The notes under the pieces were generated by a model. The model saw nothing but the letters and a program-made list of their open reading frames with translations. It searched no databases and had not been told where the DNA came from. A stretch of 64,000 nucleotides of DNA from Dermatophilus congolensis (GTDB lineage Bacteria; Actinomycetota; Actinomycetes; Actinomycetales; Dermatophilaceae), in contig NZ_LT906453.1 of assembly GCF_900187045.1 (NCBI RefSeq), positions 1,116,001 to 1,180,000 of the forward strand, given 5' to 3'. The translations under genes and the position numbers were made by a program. Positions 20,303-32,528 of this stretch are shown here, piece after piece. Within the stretch, counting starts at the first letter, position 1. Each line of letters begins with the position of its first letter.

Positions 20303-20345
20303 GCAGGGGGCTTTGTCACCGATGCCCGGTGACAAAGCCCCCTGC
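20303..20345. terminator. bidirectional terminator between glpK and metS
   Basis: Perfect 18-bp arms (GCAGGGGGCTTTGTCACC at 20303-20320, complement at 20328-20345) with loop GATGCCC. It separates convergent glpK and the metP-metS operon. A long U tract is missing. Confidence 0.85.
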
Positions 20346-20356
20346 GGTGGTGTGGT

Positions 20357-20500
20357 TTAGGCGTCGATTTCGGGGTGGGCGCTGAGGTATTTAGCGGCGT
20401 CGGTTTCGATGCCGCAGGATCCGTAGATGATGGCGGTGGTCAGGCCGCCCCAGATGATGCTGCCGAAGAGAGTCATCATGACGATGGCGATAGGGGACAT
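20357..20500 (-). CDS. metS: MetS-like small subunit of an NSS methionine/alanine importer
   Basis: 47-residue protein, starting MSPIAIVMMTLFGSIIWGGL, with one membrane helix and a short polar tail ending HPEIDA. Such tiny MetS-type subunits follow the large NSS transporter gene in actinobacteria; in Corynebacterium both MetP and MetS are needed for methionine uptake. Here it begins 1 nt after the metP stop codon (TGA-C-ATG), so it is translationally coupled. It is easily missed because of its size. The substrate (methionine or alanine) is inferred from the family. Confidence 0.85.
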   Translation of the reverse strand: MSPIAIVMMTLFGSIIWGGLTTAIIYGSCGIETDAAKYLSAHPEIDA

Positions 20501-20501
20501 G

Positions 20502-22091
20502 TCAGTGGTTCTCCTTGGCTGTGCTGGTGTAGGCGGCGGTGAGTCCTTCTTCGTAGTCTTCGTGGGCGTGCTCGGCGTCCAAAGTGGCGGACTGTTTCCA
20601 GGGAAGAAGGGAGACAGTAATGCCCAGTACCGGTAGCAGGAGGGTCATTCCCCAGCCAAAGGTGTTGACGAACCATTGCGGGTAGTCGCCGTAGGGTTTG
20701 GCCAGTTGGGTCGCTACGTCGGTGATGAGTAGGTAGGCCAGGGTGAGGGGAACGACTACGCCGACTAGGAACCGCCACGTGCGGTTGACTTTGAAAGTTC
20801 CGTGGTAGTTGAGGTGGTCACGTAGTGCTGGCAGCTTTTTGAAGACGTAGGTGATAGCCAGCATCATCACCATGGCGCCCAGGAGAATACCGAAGCTGTT
20901 GACGAATGAGTCGAGGGTGTCCAGTACGGGCAGGCCGGTGTGGGTTCCCATGAGGGCGATACTCAGGGTGGCTACGGGCAGGCACAGCAGCATGGTTCCG
21001 GCGATGCGGCCTAGGCCGAGTTTTTCGCGTAGTGCCGAGACGCCTACTTCCAGGATGGAGACCATGGATGTGACTCCTGCGATCAGTAGCGACAGGAAGA
21101 ACAGCACGCCGATCAGTGAGCCGAAGGGGGCTTGGCTGATGATGGTGGGGAAGGCGATGAAGGCTAGGCCGATTCCGCTGGAAACTACTTGGGGTACGGG
21201 TACGCCCGAAGCGTTGGCCATGAAGCCCAGGGCAGCGAAGACACCGATTCCGGCGAGGAGTTCGAAGCTGGAGTTGGCGAAGCCGACGATGAGTCCTGAG
21301 CCGGTCATGTCGGTGCGGCGGTCGACGTAGCTGGAGTAGGTGATCATGATGCCGAAGCCCACGGATAGGGAGAAGAAGATCTGGCTGACTGCTGACATCC
21401 AGACTTTGGGGTGGGTGAGGGCGCTCCAGTCGGGGGTGAAGATCGCGTCGAGTCCGGTCAGCGCGCCGGGCAGGGTGAGGGAGATTGCAACCATGAGGGC
21501 GAAGGCTGTTACGAGCAGGGGGATGAAGACGGCTGAGAGTAGTCCGATGCCTTTGTCGACGCCAGAGGCCATGATCGCGATGACGACGATCCAGACGATG
21601 ACCAGGGGAATGGCTACGCCGGGGACGAAGTCGAAGCTGAGTGTGTGTGGTTTGGCTACTTGAACGAAGGTGTCCATAAAGAAGCGTTCAGGGTTGTTGC
21701 CCCAGCTGTGGTCGAGGGAGAACCCGACGTATCGGGCGGCCCAGGCGAGGATGACGGCGTAGTAGGAGGCGATGATGACGCAGACGAATACCATCCACCA
21801 GCCGATCCATTCGGCTTTGGGGTGGAGGCGTCGTAGGGCTAGGGGTGCGCCGCCGCGGTATTTGTGGCCGATGGCGTAGTCGAGTAGGAGGAGGGGGATA
21901 CCGGCCAGGAGTAGAGCGGTGGCGTAGGGGAGCATGAATGCTCCGCCGCCGCCTTCGTAGGCGACGTAGGGGAATCGCCAGATGTTGCCTAGGCCTACGG
22001 CTGAGCCGATGGCAGCGAGGATGAAGATTTTGCGCGATGAGAAAGTGTCGCGTTGTGGTGGCGTGGTGCTTGCCGGTTGGGTGGTGTTCAC
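20502..22091 (-). CDS. metP: NSS-family sodium-dependent amino-acid transporter (MetP-like)
   Basis: 529-residue membrane protein with about 12 helices. The first helix carries the sodium and substrate site AAIGSAVGLGNIWRFPYVA, followed by GGGAFMLPYATALLLAGIPL, diagnostic for the neurotransmitter:sodium symporter family. The C-terminus is a hydrophilic acidic tail. It begins at GTG 22091 with GGAGG upstream. A 47-aa MetS-like subunit follows 1 nt after its stop, which points to the MetPS methionine/alanine importer type. A MetE-like gene is divergent on the other side, consistent with a methionine theme, though co-regulation is not shown. Confidence 0.9.
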   Translation of the reverse strand: MNTTQPASTTPPQRDTFSSRKIFILAAIGSAVGLGNIWRFPYVAYEGGGGAFMLPYATALLLAGIPLLLLDYAIGHKYRGGAPLALRRLHPKAEWIGWWMVFVCVIIASYYAVILAWAARYVGFSLDHSWGNNPERFFMDTFVQVAKPHTLSFDFVPGVAIPLVIVWIVVIAIMASGVDKGIGLLSAVFIPLLVTAFALMVAISLTLPGALTGLDAIFTPDWSALTHPKVWMSAVSQIFFSLSVGFGIMITYSSYVDRRTDMTGSGLIVGFANSSFELLAGIGVFAALGFMANASGVPVPQVVSSGIGLAFIAFPTIISQAPFGSLIGVLFFLSLLIAGVTSMVSILEVGVSALREKLGLGRIAGTMLLCLPVATLSIALMGTHTGLPVLDTLDSFVNSFGILLGAMVMMLAITYVFKKLPALRDHLNYHGTFKVNRTWRFLVGVVVPLTLAYLLITDVATQLAKPYGDYPQWFVNTFGWGMTLLLPVLGITVSLLPWKQSATLDAEHAHEDYEEGLTAAYTSTAKENH

Positions 22092-22185
22092 CCGGTCACC
22101 TCCAGAGGGGTGGTTCTGAGCCGTGTGGGGCTCGTGTGCTGCGTTGTTGTTTTTGAAGTGGTGGGCCTGAGCATAGGTGTTCTTT

Positions 22186-22191
22186 TAATCT
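22186..22191 (+). promoter_or_regulatory. putative -10 element for the MetE-like gene (TAATCT)
   Basis: TAATCT, 6 nt, then GTG 22198; no Shine-Dalgarno sequence. Another leaderless candidate. Confidence 0.5.
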
Positions 22192-22197
22192 GTACCA

Positions 22198-23226
22198 GTG
22201 ACTGGAGCTTCTGGTATCGGATCGTGGGCAGGTATTGACGTTTTTGCTGCTGTGGATGGGGTGGCTCAGACGGTTGGCGCGGTGGATTGGGCGGGTACGG
22301 GAGTGCGGGGTGTTCCGTATATGCCGGAGTTGCCGGCGCGGGGTCCGGGGGCAGACATGATTGGGCGTTCTGCGGCTGTGTTGGCTGAGTTGGCAGTGGA
22401 TTTGCAGCCGTCGGGGTGGCGGTTGGTGGATCGTGCTGGGGTTGATATGGCGCGGGCGTCATCGTTTTTGCAGCAGGATAAGGACGCGGTTGCGGCGGCT
22501 TTTTATGGCTGGGATGGATTGTTCAAGGTTTCTTTTGTGGGGCCGTGGACGTTGGCGGCTAACCTTCGTCTTTTTCGGGGGGAGAGGGTGTTGGCCGATG
22601 AGGGGGCGGTGCGTGATGTTGCCCAAGCATTGGGTGAGGGTATTGCTGGGCATGTGAGTCATATCGGCAGTCTTTTCCCGCAGGCGAGTGTGATTCTGCA
22701 GTTGGATGAGCCGTCTTTGCCTGCGGTGTTGTCGGGGAGTTTGCGCACATCTTCGGGGTACCGGTGTCATGCCGCGGTGGGGCAAGACGAGGCGATGATG
22801 GTGATGCGTCAGATGTGTGATCAGGTGCGGCAGCGCAGCGCGGTGGAGTCGGTGGTGATGCATTGTTGTGCGCCGGGGGTCTCGGTGGGGTTGTTGCGCC
22901 GGGCGGGGGCTGATGCTGTGGCGGTGGATGTGTCGTTGTTGGGTGCGCGTCAGTGGGAGGAGTGTGCTGAGCATGTGGAGGCCGGTGGGGGCCTGTGGGC
23001 GGGTGTTCCGGTGCCGTTGAGTGGTGTGGTGCCTGGGGCACGGGAGTTGGCTGAGCAGGTGGAGCGTCCGTTGGGGATGCTCGGGCTGGGGGCTGAGGTG
23101 GCGGATTTGATTACGGTGACTCCGGCGTGCGGGTTGGCTGGTGCGGTGTCGGCCTCGTTTGCTGCCGGGGTGCAGTCACGGGTGGTGGATGCGGCGAAGA
23201 TGTTCCGCCAGGACGTGATTGCGTGA
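22198..23226 (+). CDS. MetE-like cobalamin-independent methionine synthase family protein
   Basis: 342-residue protein resembling only the C-terminal catalytic barrel of MetE (COG0620-like). It keeps possible zinc ligands in VMHCCAPG and in TVTPACGLAG, plus KVSFVGPWTLA and ILQLDEPSLPA. Proteins of this short type lie upstream of ligA in other actinobacteria (Rv3015c position in M. tuberculosis); their exact reaction is not settled. There is no N-terminal MetE half, so folate-dependent methionine synthesis cannot be assumed. Start GTG 22198 is supported by a -10 box 6 nt upstream. From here to about 34 kb the coding strand is very rich in G and T. Confidence 0.82.
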   Translation: MTGASGIGSWAGIDVFAAVDGVAQTVGAVDWAGTGVRGVPYMPELPARGPGADMIGRSAAVLAELAVDLQPSGWRLVDRAGVDMARASSFLQQDKDAVAAAFYGWDGLFKVSFVGPWTLAANLRLFRGERVLADEGAVRDVAQALGEGIAGHVSHIGSLFPQASVILQLDEPSLPAVLSGSLRTSSGYRCHAAVGQDEAMMVMRQMCDQVRQRSAVESVVMHCCAPGVSVGLLRRAGADAVAVDVSLLGARQWEECAEHVEAGGGLWAGVPVPLSGVVPGARELAEQVERPLGMLGLGAEVADLITVTPACGLAGAVSASFAAGVQSRVVDAAKMFRQDVIA

Positions 23227-23328
23227 TCGAGTGATGCTCTGGCTGGGGTCACGAACTGGGAGGGGGTGCCGATAGGGGAAGAACCCTAACCTGGGCCCAG
23301 AGTCCTTTTTCGTGAAGGCCGTGTTCAC

Positions 23329-24981
23329 ATGAGTCAATCTCGTATTACCCGAATAGCTGCGATCGCTACGGCAATTCTCGCCGTTATTGCTGCGCTGTGC
23401 ATGGTATTTACTGTGCGCGCTGCCAGTGCTTCGACGAAGGCAGCCTCGACGCATTTTGCGTCGATTGCTGCGGCGCAAGATATTTCTGCATCGTCGGCTT
23501 TTTTGACCAATATGGTTCGCGCTTATGTCTCTACTGGTGATAAGCAATGGCTTGACGCATATTGGAAAGAAATTGACGAAACTAAACGCCAGGCACGCGC
23601 CCTTGGGACTTTGCGGCAGCTGGAGACTCCGGATTCTGAGCTTGCGATGGTGAAGAAGGCCTCCGATGATTCGGGGGCTCTTGTTGCTGCAGAGACGCGC
23701 GCTATGCGGCTGGTTCTTGAGGCTGGAAATGTGCCTACCTCACAGATGCCTAAAGCGGTTGCCGCGTGGGATATGACGGCTCAGGATTCTGCTCTCTCGG
23801 CAGCGAAGAAACGTGAAACCGCTATTGATCTGGTGTATGGCAAGGATTACCAGAACGCGGCTGCTGGGATTATGGGCTCGATTGACAAGTTTGTTCAGAC
23901 ACTCACTAACCGAGTAACGCAGCTTGCCCAAGATGCACAGAAGTCACGTCAAACTGCCGAGATCTTCCTTGCGCTTTCGGCCGCTGTGCTAGCGGCTGCT
24001 CTTGTCGTGGTTCTTGTGACTTTCAGCCGTCAAATGGGTCGTGTGGTTCGTGAATATGCTCACAGCATTAACAACCGCGATCCGCGGGATTTGACGTTCC
24101 GGCTCACTCCGGCTGGGGTAACTGAGCTGCATGATCTGGCTACTGCGTTCAATAGCCAGAACGATCAGTTCAACGAGATCCTCACCACGGTTGCCGGGAC
24201 TGCGCGCTCGTTGGCTAGTGAGTCGGGGCAGCTTCAACAAACGGCCGAGCGGCTCTCCCGTAACGCCGAGGACACCCGCACAGCGGCAGACACGGCCTCT
24301 ACTGCTGCTACTTCGGTGACCGGTGATGCATCGACGGTGGCTGCGGGCACCGAGGAGATGACGGCTTCGATCCGTGAGATCTCGGGTTCGGCGGTGAAAG
24401 CTTCGGAGGTGGCGCGCGAGGCGGTGCGGGCTGCAGAAGAGACCACGGTCACGGTGGCTAAGTTGGGTGAAAGTTCGGCGCAGATCGGTGATGTGGTCAA
24501 GTCGATCACTTCAATTGCTGAGCAGACGAACCTGTTGGCTTTGAATGCCACGATTGAGGCCGCCCGTGCGGGAGAGGCCGGTAAGGGTTTTGCCGTGGTT
24601 GCTGGTGAGGTCAAAGATCTTGCGCAGCAGAGCGCTTCTGCTACGGAAGATATTTCGCAGCGGGTGTTGTCGATTCAGCATGACGCGGAGGAGACGGCTG
24701 CGGCGCTGATCACGATTAGTCAGATCATTGAACGCATCAATGAGAGCCAAACCACGATCGCTTCGGCGGTGGAGGAGCAGACAGCCACTACTAACGAGAT
24801 GAGTCGTTCTGCTCATGACACGGCTGAGTCTGCGGTGGGTATCAGTAACAACATCAGCTCGGTGAGTTCCTCGGCGAGCCATGCAGCTGAGGAGGCACGT
24901 CACACGCAAGAATCTGCGGCGACGGTGGCTCGTTTGTCTGCGGAGTTGGATACGTTGGCGGGCAGTTTCCGGCTCTCTTAA
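23329..24981 (+). CDS. methyl-accepting chemotaxis protein
   Basis: 550-residue chemoreceptor: a first membrane helix (about 7-29), an external helical sensor domain of about 180 residues, a second membrane helix (about 211-233), a HAMP region, and a long coiled-coil signalling domain. The hairpin tip is nearly canonical, with EQTNLLALNATIEAARAGE at about 397 and GKGFAVVAGEVKDLA following. It has no C-terminal CheR-tethering pentapeptide. The ligand is unknown. No che or flagellar genes are nearby, so the rest of the pathway must be elsewhere. It sits alone between the MetE-like gene and ligA, with GAAGG before its ATG. Presence implies a motile stage. Confidence 0.93.
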   Translation: MSQSRITRIAAIATAILAVIAALCMVFTVRAASASTKAASTHFASIAAAQDISASSAFLTNMVRAYVSTGDKQWLDAYWKEIDETKRQARALGTLRQLETPDSELAMVKKASDDSGALVAAETRAMRLVLEAGNVPTSQMPKAVAAWDMTAQDSALSAAKKRETAIDLVYGKDYQNAAAGIMGSIDKFVQTLTNRVTQLAQDAQKSRQTAEIFLALSAAVLAAALVVVLVTFSRQMGRVVREYAHSINNRDPRDLTFRLTPAGVTELHDLATAFNSQNDQFNEILTTVAGTARSLASESGQLQQTAERLSRNAEDTRTAADTASTAATSVTGDASTVAAGTEEMTASIREISGSAVKASEVAREAVRAAEETTVTVAKLGESSAQIGDVVKSITSIAEQTNLLALNATIEAARAGEAGKGFAVVAGEVKDLAQQSASATEDISQRVLSIQHDAEETAAALITISQIIERINESQTTIASAVEEQTATTNEMSRSAHDTAESAVGISNNISSVSSSASHAAEEARHTQESAATVARLSAELDTLAGSFRLS

Positions 24982-24997
24982 AGCCAGAAACGGCTGA

Positions 24998-28380
<3,383 letters not shown>

Positions 28381-28419
28381 TGGTGTCGTTTTGGGGTGTT
28401 TGGCTGCGAGAGTGGGGGG

Positions 28420-28641
28420 ATGGATGACAGTGATGTGCAGCGGTTGCGGCAGGCTGCGGAGGTTATTCGTGCTGCGGGTGGCAGTGATGGTCTAGCGGGG
28501 GATTTGACGTATTTGGATGGTGCGTTGCCTGGTTCTACGACTGGTCATGCCGCGTATGACTTGGTGTTGGGGTTGGGGTTGTGGTGTTCGGATTTGGCGG
28601 ATTTTGTGGAGGCTGTTGCTGCTGGTGGTGAGCAGGGGTGA
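28420..28641 (+). CDS. small helical protein, possible type VII secretion-type partner
   Basis: 73-residue protein beginning MDDSDVQRLRQAAEVIRAAG and ending ADFVEAVAAGGEQG. Two amphipathic helices separated by a Gly/Pro turn are likely. ATG 28420 follows a run of six G and a GAGAGT box. The stop overlaps the next gene (GTGA), so the two are produced together. Size, helical character and pairing with a DUF1023-like hydrolase recall WXG100/EspC-like partners of type VII systems, but a clear WxG motif is absent. Family not firmly recognised. Confidence 0.65.
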   Translation: MDDSDVQRLRQAAEVIRAAGGSDGLAGDLTYLDGALPGSTTGHAAYDLVLGLGLWCSDLADFVEAVAAGGEQG

Positions 28642-30524
28642 GGGCGCGGTTGTTTGGGGTGGTGGTGCATCCGTGGATGACGCAGGATCCTGAGGGGTTT
28701 GTGTGGTTGGCGCAGGTTGTGCGGCAGCGGGGGCGTGAGATGTCGCGGGGGGTGGGGATGGTTCAGGAGGTGTTGGGTGGGGTGGCTGATGAGGGGGTGT
28801 CTCCGGAGTTAGTGGGGGTGTTTGCGGCGATTGAGCAGGCGGCTTCGGCGTGTGAGGTGTTGGCGCAGGCGTTGGGTGAGCATGGTGTGCAGGTTGCGCG
28901 GTTGGTAGGGGAGTTGGAGTCGTTGCCGGTGGGTAGGTGGTGGCAGGTGGGGCGGTTGCGGGATGAGTTGCGGGTGCATACGGATGCGTTGTCGCAGGTG
29001 GATGTGCGGGTGCGGGAGTTGGTGCAGGAGTGTGTGCGTGGGGTTCCGCGGGCGGGGGTGCGGCGGTGGTCGCAGGTGTTGGGTGTTGTGGGGGTAGGGG
29101 GTGAGGTGGCGGTGGGGTCGCGGGTGGAGTGTGCGGGGTTGGCGTTGCCGGTGTTGCGGGTGGCGGTGTTGGGGGATCCGGGGGTGCGGGTGCGTTTTGC
29201 TCGGGAGGGGTTGGAGTCGGTGGGTTTGGGGGTTCCGTTGGGTGTTGGGGCGGCGATGCGGGTGGTGGAGTTGGCTGAAGGGGCTGGTGTGGGTGGGGTG
29301 GAGTGTGAGGCTGCGCGTGCGGCGGTGGTGCGGATGCGGGGTCAGTTGGGTGGGGTGCAGGTGGGGGTGCGGGTAGTGGAGGAGGTGCGTGCGGCGTTGG
29401 TGGCGTTGGGGTGGCAGGGGCGGGAGCGGTTGGTGTTGTTGTGGCCGCGGGTGGTGGGTGCGTTGCCGGGGGCGGATCCGTTGTTGCGGGGGAGGGCTAA
29501 TGCGTCGGTGATTAGGGCGGAGTTGGGGCGTGCTCGGGTGGTTGATGTGGAGTTGGAGGCGCGGGCGGTGGCTAGGCGGGTGGGGGATGCTTCGAGTGTG
29601 TTGCGGCGGGCGCGGTCGTGGTTGTTATCGGTGTATACGGGGGTGGAGCAGGCGCGGACGTGGGTGGCATTGCGGACGGATTATCCGTGGTTTGTGCGGC
29701 GTGATTTGCGGGCGCGGGTGCGGTTGTGGCTGCGTTTGTTGATGGAGCGTCCTGGGGGTAGGGCGCGGTGTGTGTGGGCGTTTGATGCGGTGGGGGTGGG
29801 GCATGTTGTGGAGTTGATTGGTTGTTGGGATGAGCGGACGCGCAATGTGGTGGTGTTTGTTCCGGGGACGGGGTCGGGGATGTATGGGTTTCATATGCCT
29901 GAGCGCAGTTGTCGGGTGTTGGTGGAGTCTGATCTGTCGGGGCGGACGGCGGCGTTGTGTTGGGTGGGGGATGAGTTTCCGACGGGGATTGTGAATGAGT
30001 CGTCTTCGGGGCGGTTTGCGGTTTCGGCGGGGCGGGCGTTGGTTTCGGATGTAGTGGCGTTGGGGGTGCCTGGTGGTTCGGTAGGGGTGCGGGTGACGGT
30101 GGTTGGTCATAGTTATGGGGCGGCGATGGTGGGGGCGGCGGAGCGGGTGGGGTTGCCTGCTGATGTGGTGGTGCATCTTGGGTCTGCGGGGGCGGGTCCG
30201 GGGGTGCGTTCGGTGGCTGATTATGCGCGGTGGGATGTGTGGGGGCGGGTGCGTCGGGTGCGTCGGTTTGTGTGTACTGCTCCGGGTGATCCGGTGCGGT
30301 GGGTTTTTCTGTTGTCTGGGGTGGGGGTTGCGCCGTTGGGGGTGGATCCGCGGGGTTTGGTGGGAGTGGAGGTTTTTGGTGCGGGGGTGTGGGAAGAGGA
30401 GGTGGGTGGTCATCGGGTTGGGGAGTGTGTGTCTGGTGCGGCTGGGCATATGGGGGTGATGACGCCGGGGACGACGGCGTTTCGTCGGGTGTGTGAGATT
30501 GCGCGTGGGGTTGAGCCTTGTTGA
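28638..30524 (+). CDS. large alpha/beta-hydrolase-domain protein (DUF1023-like)
   Basis: 628-residue protein. Residues 1-400 are mostly helical and rich in Val, Arg and Glu, reminiscent of long WXG100-like helical modules. The C-terminal 230 residues form an alpha/beta hydrolase: NVVVFVPGTGSGMYGF, nucleophile elbow VVGHSYGAAMVG (Ser about 491), Asp in TAPGDPVRW and His in GAAGHMGVM complete a plausible triad. This matches the DUF1023 hydrolases of actinobacteria. No signal peptide is visible. GTG 28638 overlaps the preceding small gene. Substrate and location are unknown; type VII export is a hypothesis. Coding strand extremely G/T-rich. Confidence 0.75.
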   Translation: MRARLFGVVVHPWMTQDPEGFVWLAQVVRQRGREMSRGVGMVQEVLGGVADEGVSPELVGVFAAIEQAASACEVLAQALGEHGVQVARLVGELESLPVGRWWQVGRLRDELRVHTDALSQVDVRVRELVQECVRGVPRAGVRRWSQVLGVVGVGGEVAVGSRVECAGLALPVLRVAVLGDPGVRVRFAREGLESVGLGVPLGVGAAMRVVELAEGAGVGGVECEAARAAVVRMRGQLGGVQVGVRVVEEVRAALVALGWQGRERLVLLWPRVVGALPGADPLLRGRANASVIRAELGRARVVDVELEARAVARRVGDASSVLRRARSWLLSVYTGVEQARTWVALRTDYPWFVRRDLRARVRLWLRLLMERPGGRARCVWAFDAVGVGHVVELIGCWDERTRNVVVFVPGTGSGMYGFHMPERSCRVLVESDLSGRTAALCWVGDEFPTGIVNESSSGRFAVSAGRALVSDVVALGVPGGSVGVRVTVVGHSYGAAMVGAAERVGLPADVVVHLGSAGAGPGVRSVADYARWDVWGRVRRVRRFVCTAPGDPVRWVFLLSGVGVAPLGVDPRGLVGVEVFGAGVWEEEVGGHRVGECVSGAAGHMGVMTPGTTAFRRVCEIARGVEPC

Positions 30525-30559
30525 TGGTGGCCAGCTCGGGGCTGGGGGTGTTTGCCGCG

Positions 30560-30565
30560 TATGGT
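30560..30565 (+). promoter_or_regulatory. putative -10 element for gatC (TATGGT)
   Basis: TATGGT, 6 nt, then ATG 30572, without a Shine-Dalgarno sequence. It would drive a leaderless gatCAB transcript. Confidence 0.5.
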
Positions 30566-30571
30566 GGTTTC

Positions 30572-30868
30572 ATGGCGTCGATTTCGAAAGACCAGGTAGC
30601 GCACCTGGCCATGCTGGCCCGTATCGAGATGGACGACGAGGAGCTGAGCCGGCTTGCGGGTGAGCTGGATGGGATCCTCGACGCGGTCGCGTTGGTGGGT
30701 GAGGTGGCTTCGGCGGATGTGGAGCCGATGGCTAATCCTGTGGCGATGAATACTGTGCTGCGCGCAGATGAGCCGTGTGAGGGTTTGTCTGGTGAGGGTG
30801 TGTTGGGTAATGCCCCTGAGGCCGAGGATGGCCGTTTCGTGGTGCCGCGCATTCTTGGTGAGGACTGA
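30572..30868 (+). CDS. gatC: Asp/Glu-tRNA amidotransferase subunit C
   Basis: 98-residue GatC, the small subunit that wraps around and stabilises GatA-GatB. It begins [20 protein letters not shown], has [14 protein letters not shown] and ends with the typical [10 protein letters not shown] segment. ATG 30572 is preferred because TATGGT lies 6 nt upstream; the frame is open for 18 more codons upstream without homology. First gene of gatC-gatA-gatB. In this window GlnRS is also encoded (58.3 kb), so the main substrate of the complex may be Asp-tRNA-Asn. Confidence 0.95.
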   Translation: MASISKDQVAHLAMLARIEMDDEELSRLAGELDGILDAVALVGEVASADVEPMANPVAMNTVLRADEPCEGLSGEGVLGNAPEAEDGRFVVPRILGED

Positions 30869-30947
30869 CGTGGCTGTTTCTTCTGGGGCCTGTGATGGCT
30901 CGTTTTCTTTTGTTGATTCGTCTGTGGAGTGTGAGGAGCAGGTGCCG

Positions 30948-32528
30948 ATGCTGAGCACCCCTGAGCAGATTGTGCGTGCTTCGGCCGTTGAGTTGGCTGC
31001 GGCGATGCGTGCCGGTGAGGTGACTTCTGAGCAGGTCACTCGGGCTTTTTTGGACCGTATTGATGCTGTGGATGGTGTGGTTCACGCTTTCTTGCACCGT
31101 AATGACCAGGAGGCGTTGGCGGTAGCGCGTGAGGTGGATGCGGCGCGTGCGGCTGGTGAGGAGTTGCCGCCGTTGGCGGGGGTACCGATTGCGGTGAAGG
31201 ACATCGCGGCGACGGTGGGGCAGCCTACGACGGCGGCGAGTCGGTTTTTGCAGGGGTGGATGCCTCCGTATGACGCCACGGTGGTGGAGCGGATTCGTCA
31301 GGCGCGGATGCCGATTTTGGGTAAGACGAATATGGATGAGTTCGCGATGGGTGGGTCTACGGAGCATTCTGCGTATGGCGTGACGCGTAATCCGTGGTCG
31401 TTGGATCGGGTTCCGGGTGGTTCTGGTGGTGGTAGCGCGGCGGTGCTTGCGGCGCATATGGCGCCGTTGGCGGTGGGGTCTGATACGGGTGGGTCGATTC
31501 GTCAGCCGGCGGCGTTTACGGGCACGGTGGGTGTGAAGCCTACGTATGGAGGGGTTTCCCGGTATGGGGTGATCTCTTTGGCGAGCAGTTTGGATCAGAT
31601 TGGTCCGTGCGCGAACACAGTTGAGGATGCAGCGTTGCTGCATGAGGTGTTGGGTGGGCATGATCCGCGGGATTCGACGTCGTTGCCTGATCCGGTTCCT
31701 CCGGTTGTGGAGGCTGCGCGTAGTGGTGATTTGCAGGGGCTGCGGGTTGGTGCGATTCCGGAGCTGATCAGTGGTGAGGCTGCGCAGAGTTTCGGTGAGG
31801 GTGTGTTGGAGCAGTATGCTGCTGCGATCGCTGATCTAGAGGCTGCGGGTGCGCAGATCGTGGAGATTGAGATGCCACATTTCCGTTATGGGGTGGCGGC
31901 TTACTATCTGATTCTTCCTTCGGAGGCGAGCAGTAATCTCGCTCGGTATGACGCGATGCGGTATGGGCGTCGGGTTGCGCCGGCGGGTGTGGCTTCGCCG
32001 GATGCGGAGCAGGTGATGGCTGCTTCGCGTGAGGCTGGTTTTGGGCCGGAGGTTAAGCGCCGCATCATTTTGGGTACGTATGCGCTTAGTTCGGGGTATT
32101 ACGACGCGTATTACGGGCAGGCGCAGAAGGTGCGCACGCTGATTGCTGGTGATTTTTCGGCTGCGTTTGCGTCGGTGGATGTGATTGCCTCGCCGACAGC
32201 GACGGTGACTCCGTATGTGCTGGGTGAAAAGATTGATGACCCGGTGGCTTTGTATGTTCTTGATGCTTTGACGATTCCGGCGAACTTGGCTGGTCTTCCG
32301 GCGATGAGTGTGCCTGTTGGTACTTCGTCGGCGGATGGTTTGCCGGTGGGGATGCAGTTTATTGCGCCGGCTCGTGCTGATGATCGTCTTTACCGTGTGG
32401 GTGCGGGGTTGGAGCGGGCTGTGCGTGAGCGGTTGGGTGCGCCGGTGTTGGCGTCGATGCCGGATCTTATTGCTGCCGTGGCTGCCTTTGAGGGTGAGGC
32501 TGCTGACATCACAGGAGGGGACCGATGA
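30948..32528 (+). CDS. gatA: Asp/Glu-tRNA amidotransferase subunit A
   Basis: 526-residue amidase-signature enzyme that hydrolyses glutamine and channels ammonia to GatB. The catalytic triad is present: Lys in [12 protein letters not shown] and the two Ser in the segments [15 protein letters not shown] and [15 protein letters not shown] 30948 has GAGGAG 9 nt upstream and starts ([20 protein letters not shown]) where homology starts; GTG 30870 just after the gatC stop is an in-frame alternative adding 26 residues. The stop overlaps gatB (ATGA). Confidence 0.95.
   Translation: MLSTPEQIVRASAVELAAAMRAGEVTSEQVTRAFLDRIDAVDGVVHAFLHRNDQEALAVAREVDAARAAGEELPPLAGVPIAVKDIAATVGQPTTAASRFLQGWMPPYDATVVERIRQARMPILGKTNMDEFAMGGSTEHSAYGVTRNPWSLDRVPGGSGGGSAAVLAAHMAPLAVGSDTGGSIRQPAAFTGTVGVKPTYGGVSRYGVISLASSLDQIGPCANTVEDAALLHEVLGGHDPRDSTSLPDPVPPVVEAARSGDLQGLRVGAIPELISGEAAQSFGEGVLEQYAAAIADLEAAGAQIVEIEMPHFRYGVAAYYLILPSEASSNLARYDAMRYGRRVAPAGVASPDAEQVMAASREAGFGPEVKRRIILGTYALSSGYYDAYYGQAQKVRTLIAGDFSAAFASVDVIASPTATVTPYVLGEKIDDPVALYVLDALTIPANLAGLPAMSVPVGTSSADGLPVGMQFIAPARADDRLYRVGAGLERAVRERLGAPVLASMPDLIAAVAAFEGEAADITGGDR

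Noticed and set aside
29572-30852. 426-residue Pro/Ser/Thr-rich open frame opposite the DUF1023-like gene
   Set aside because: Composition follows from the G/T-rich coding strand; would span three genes.
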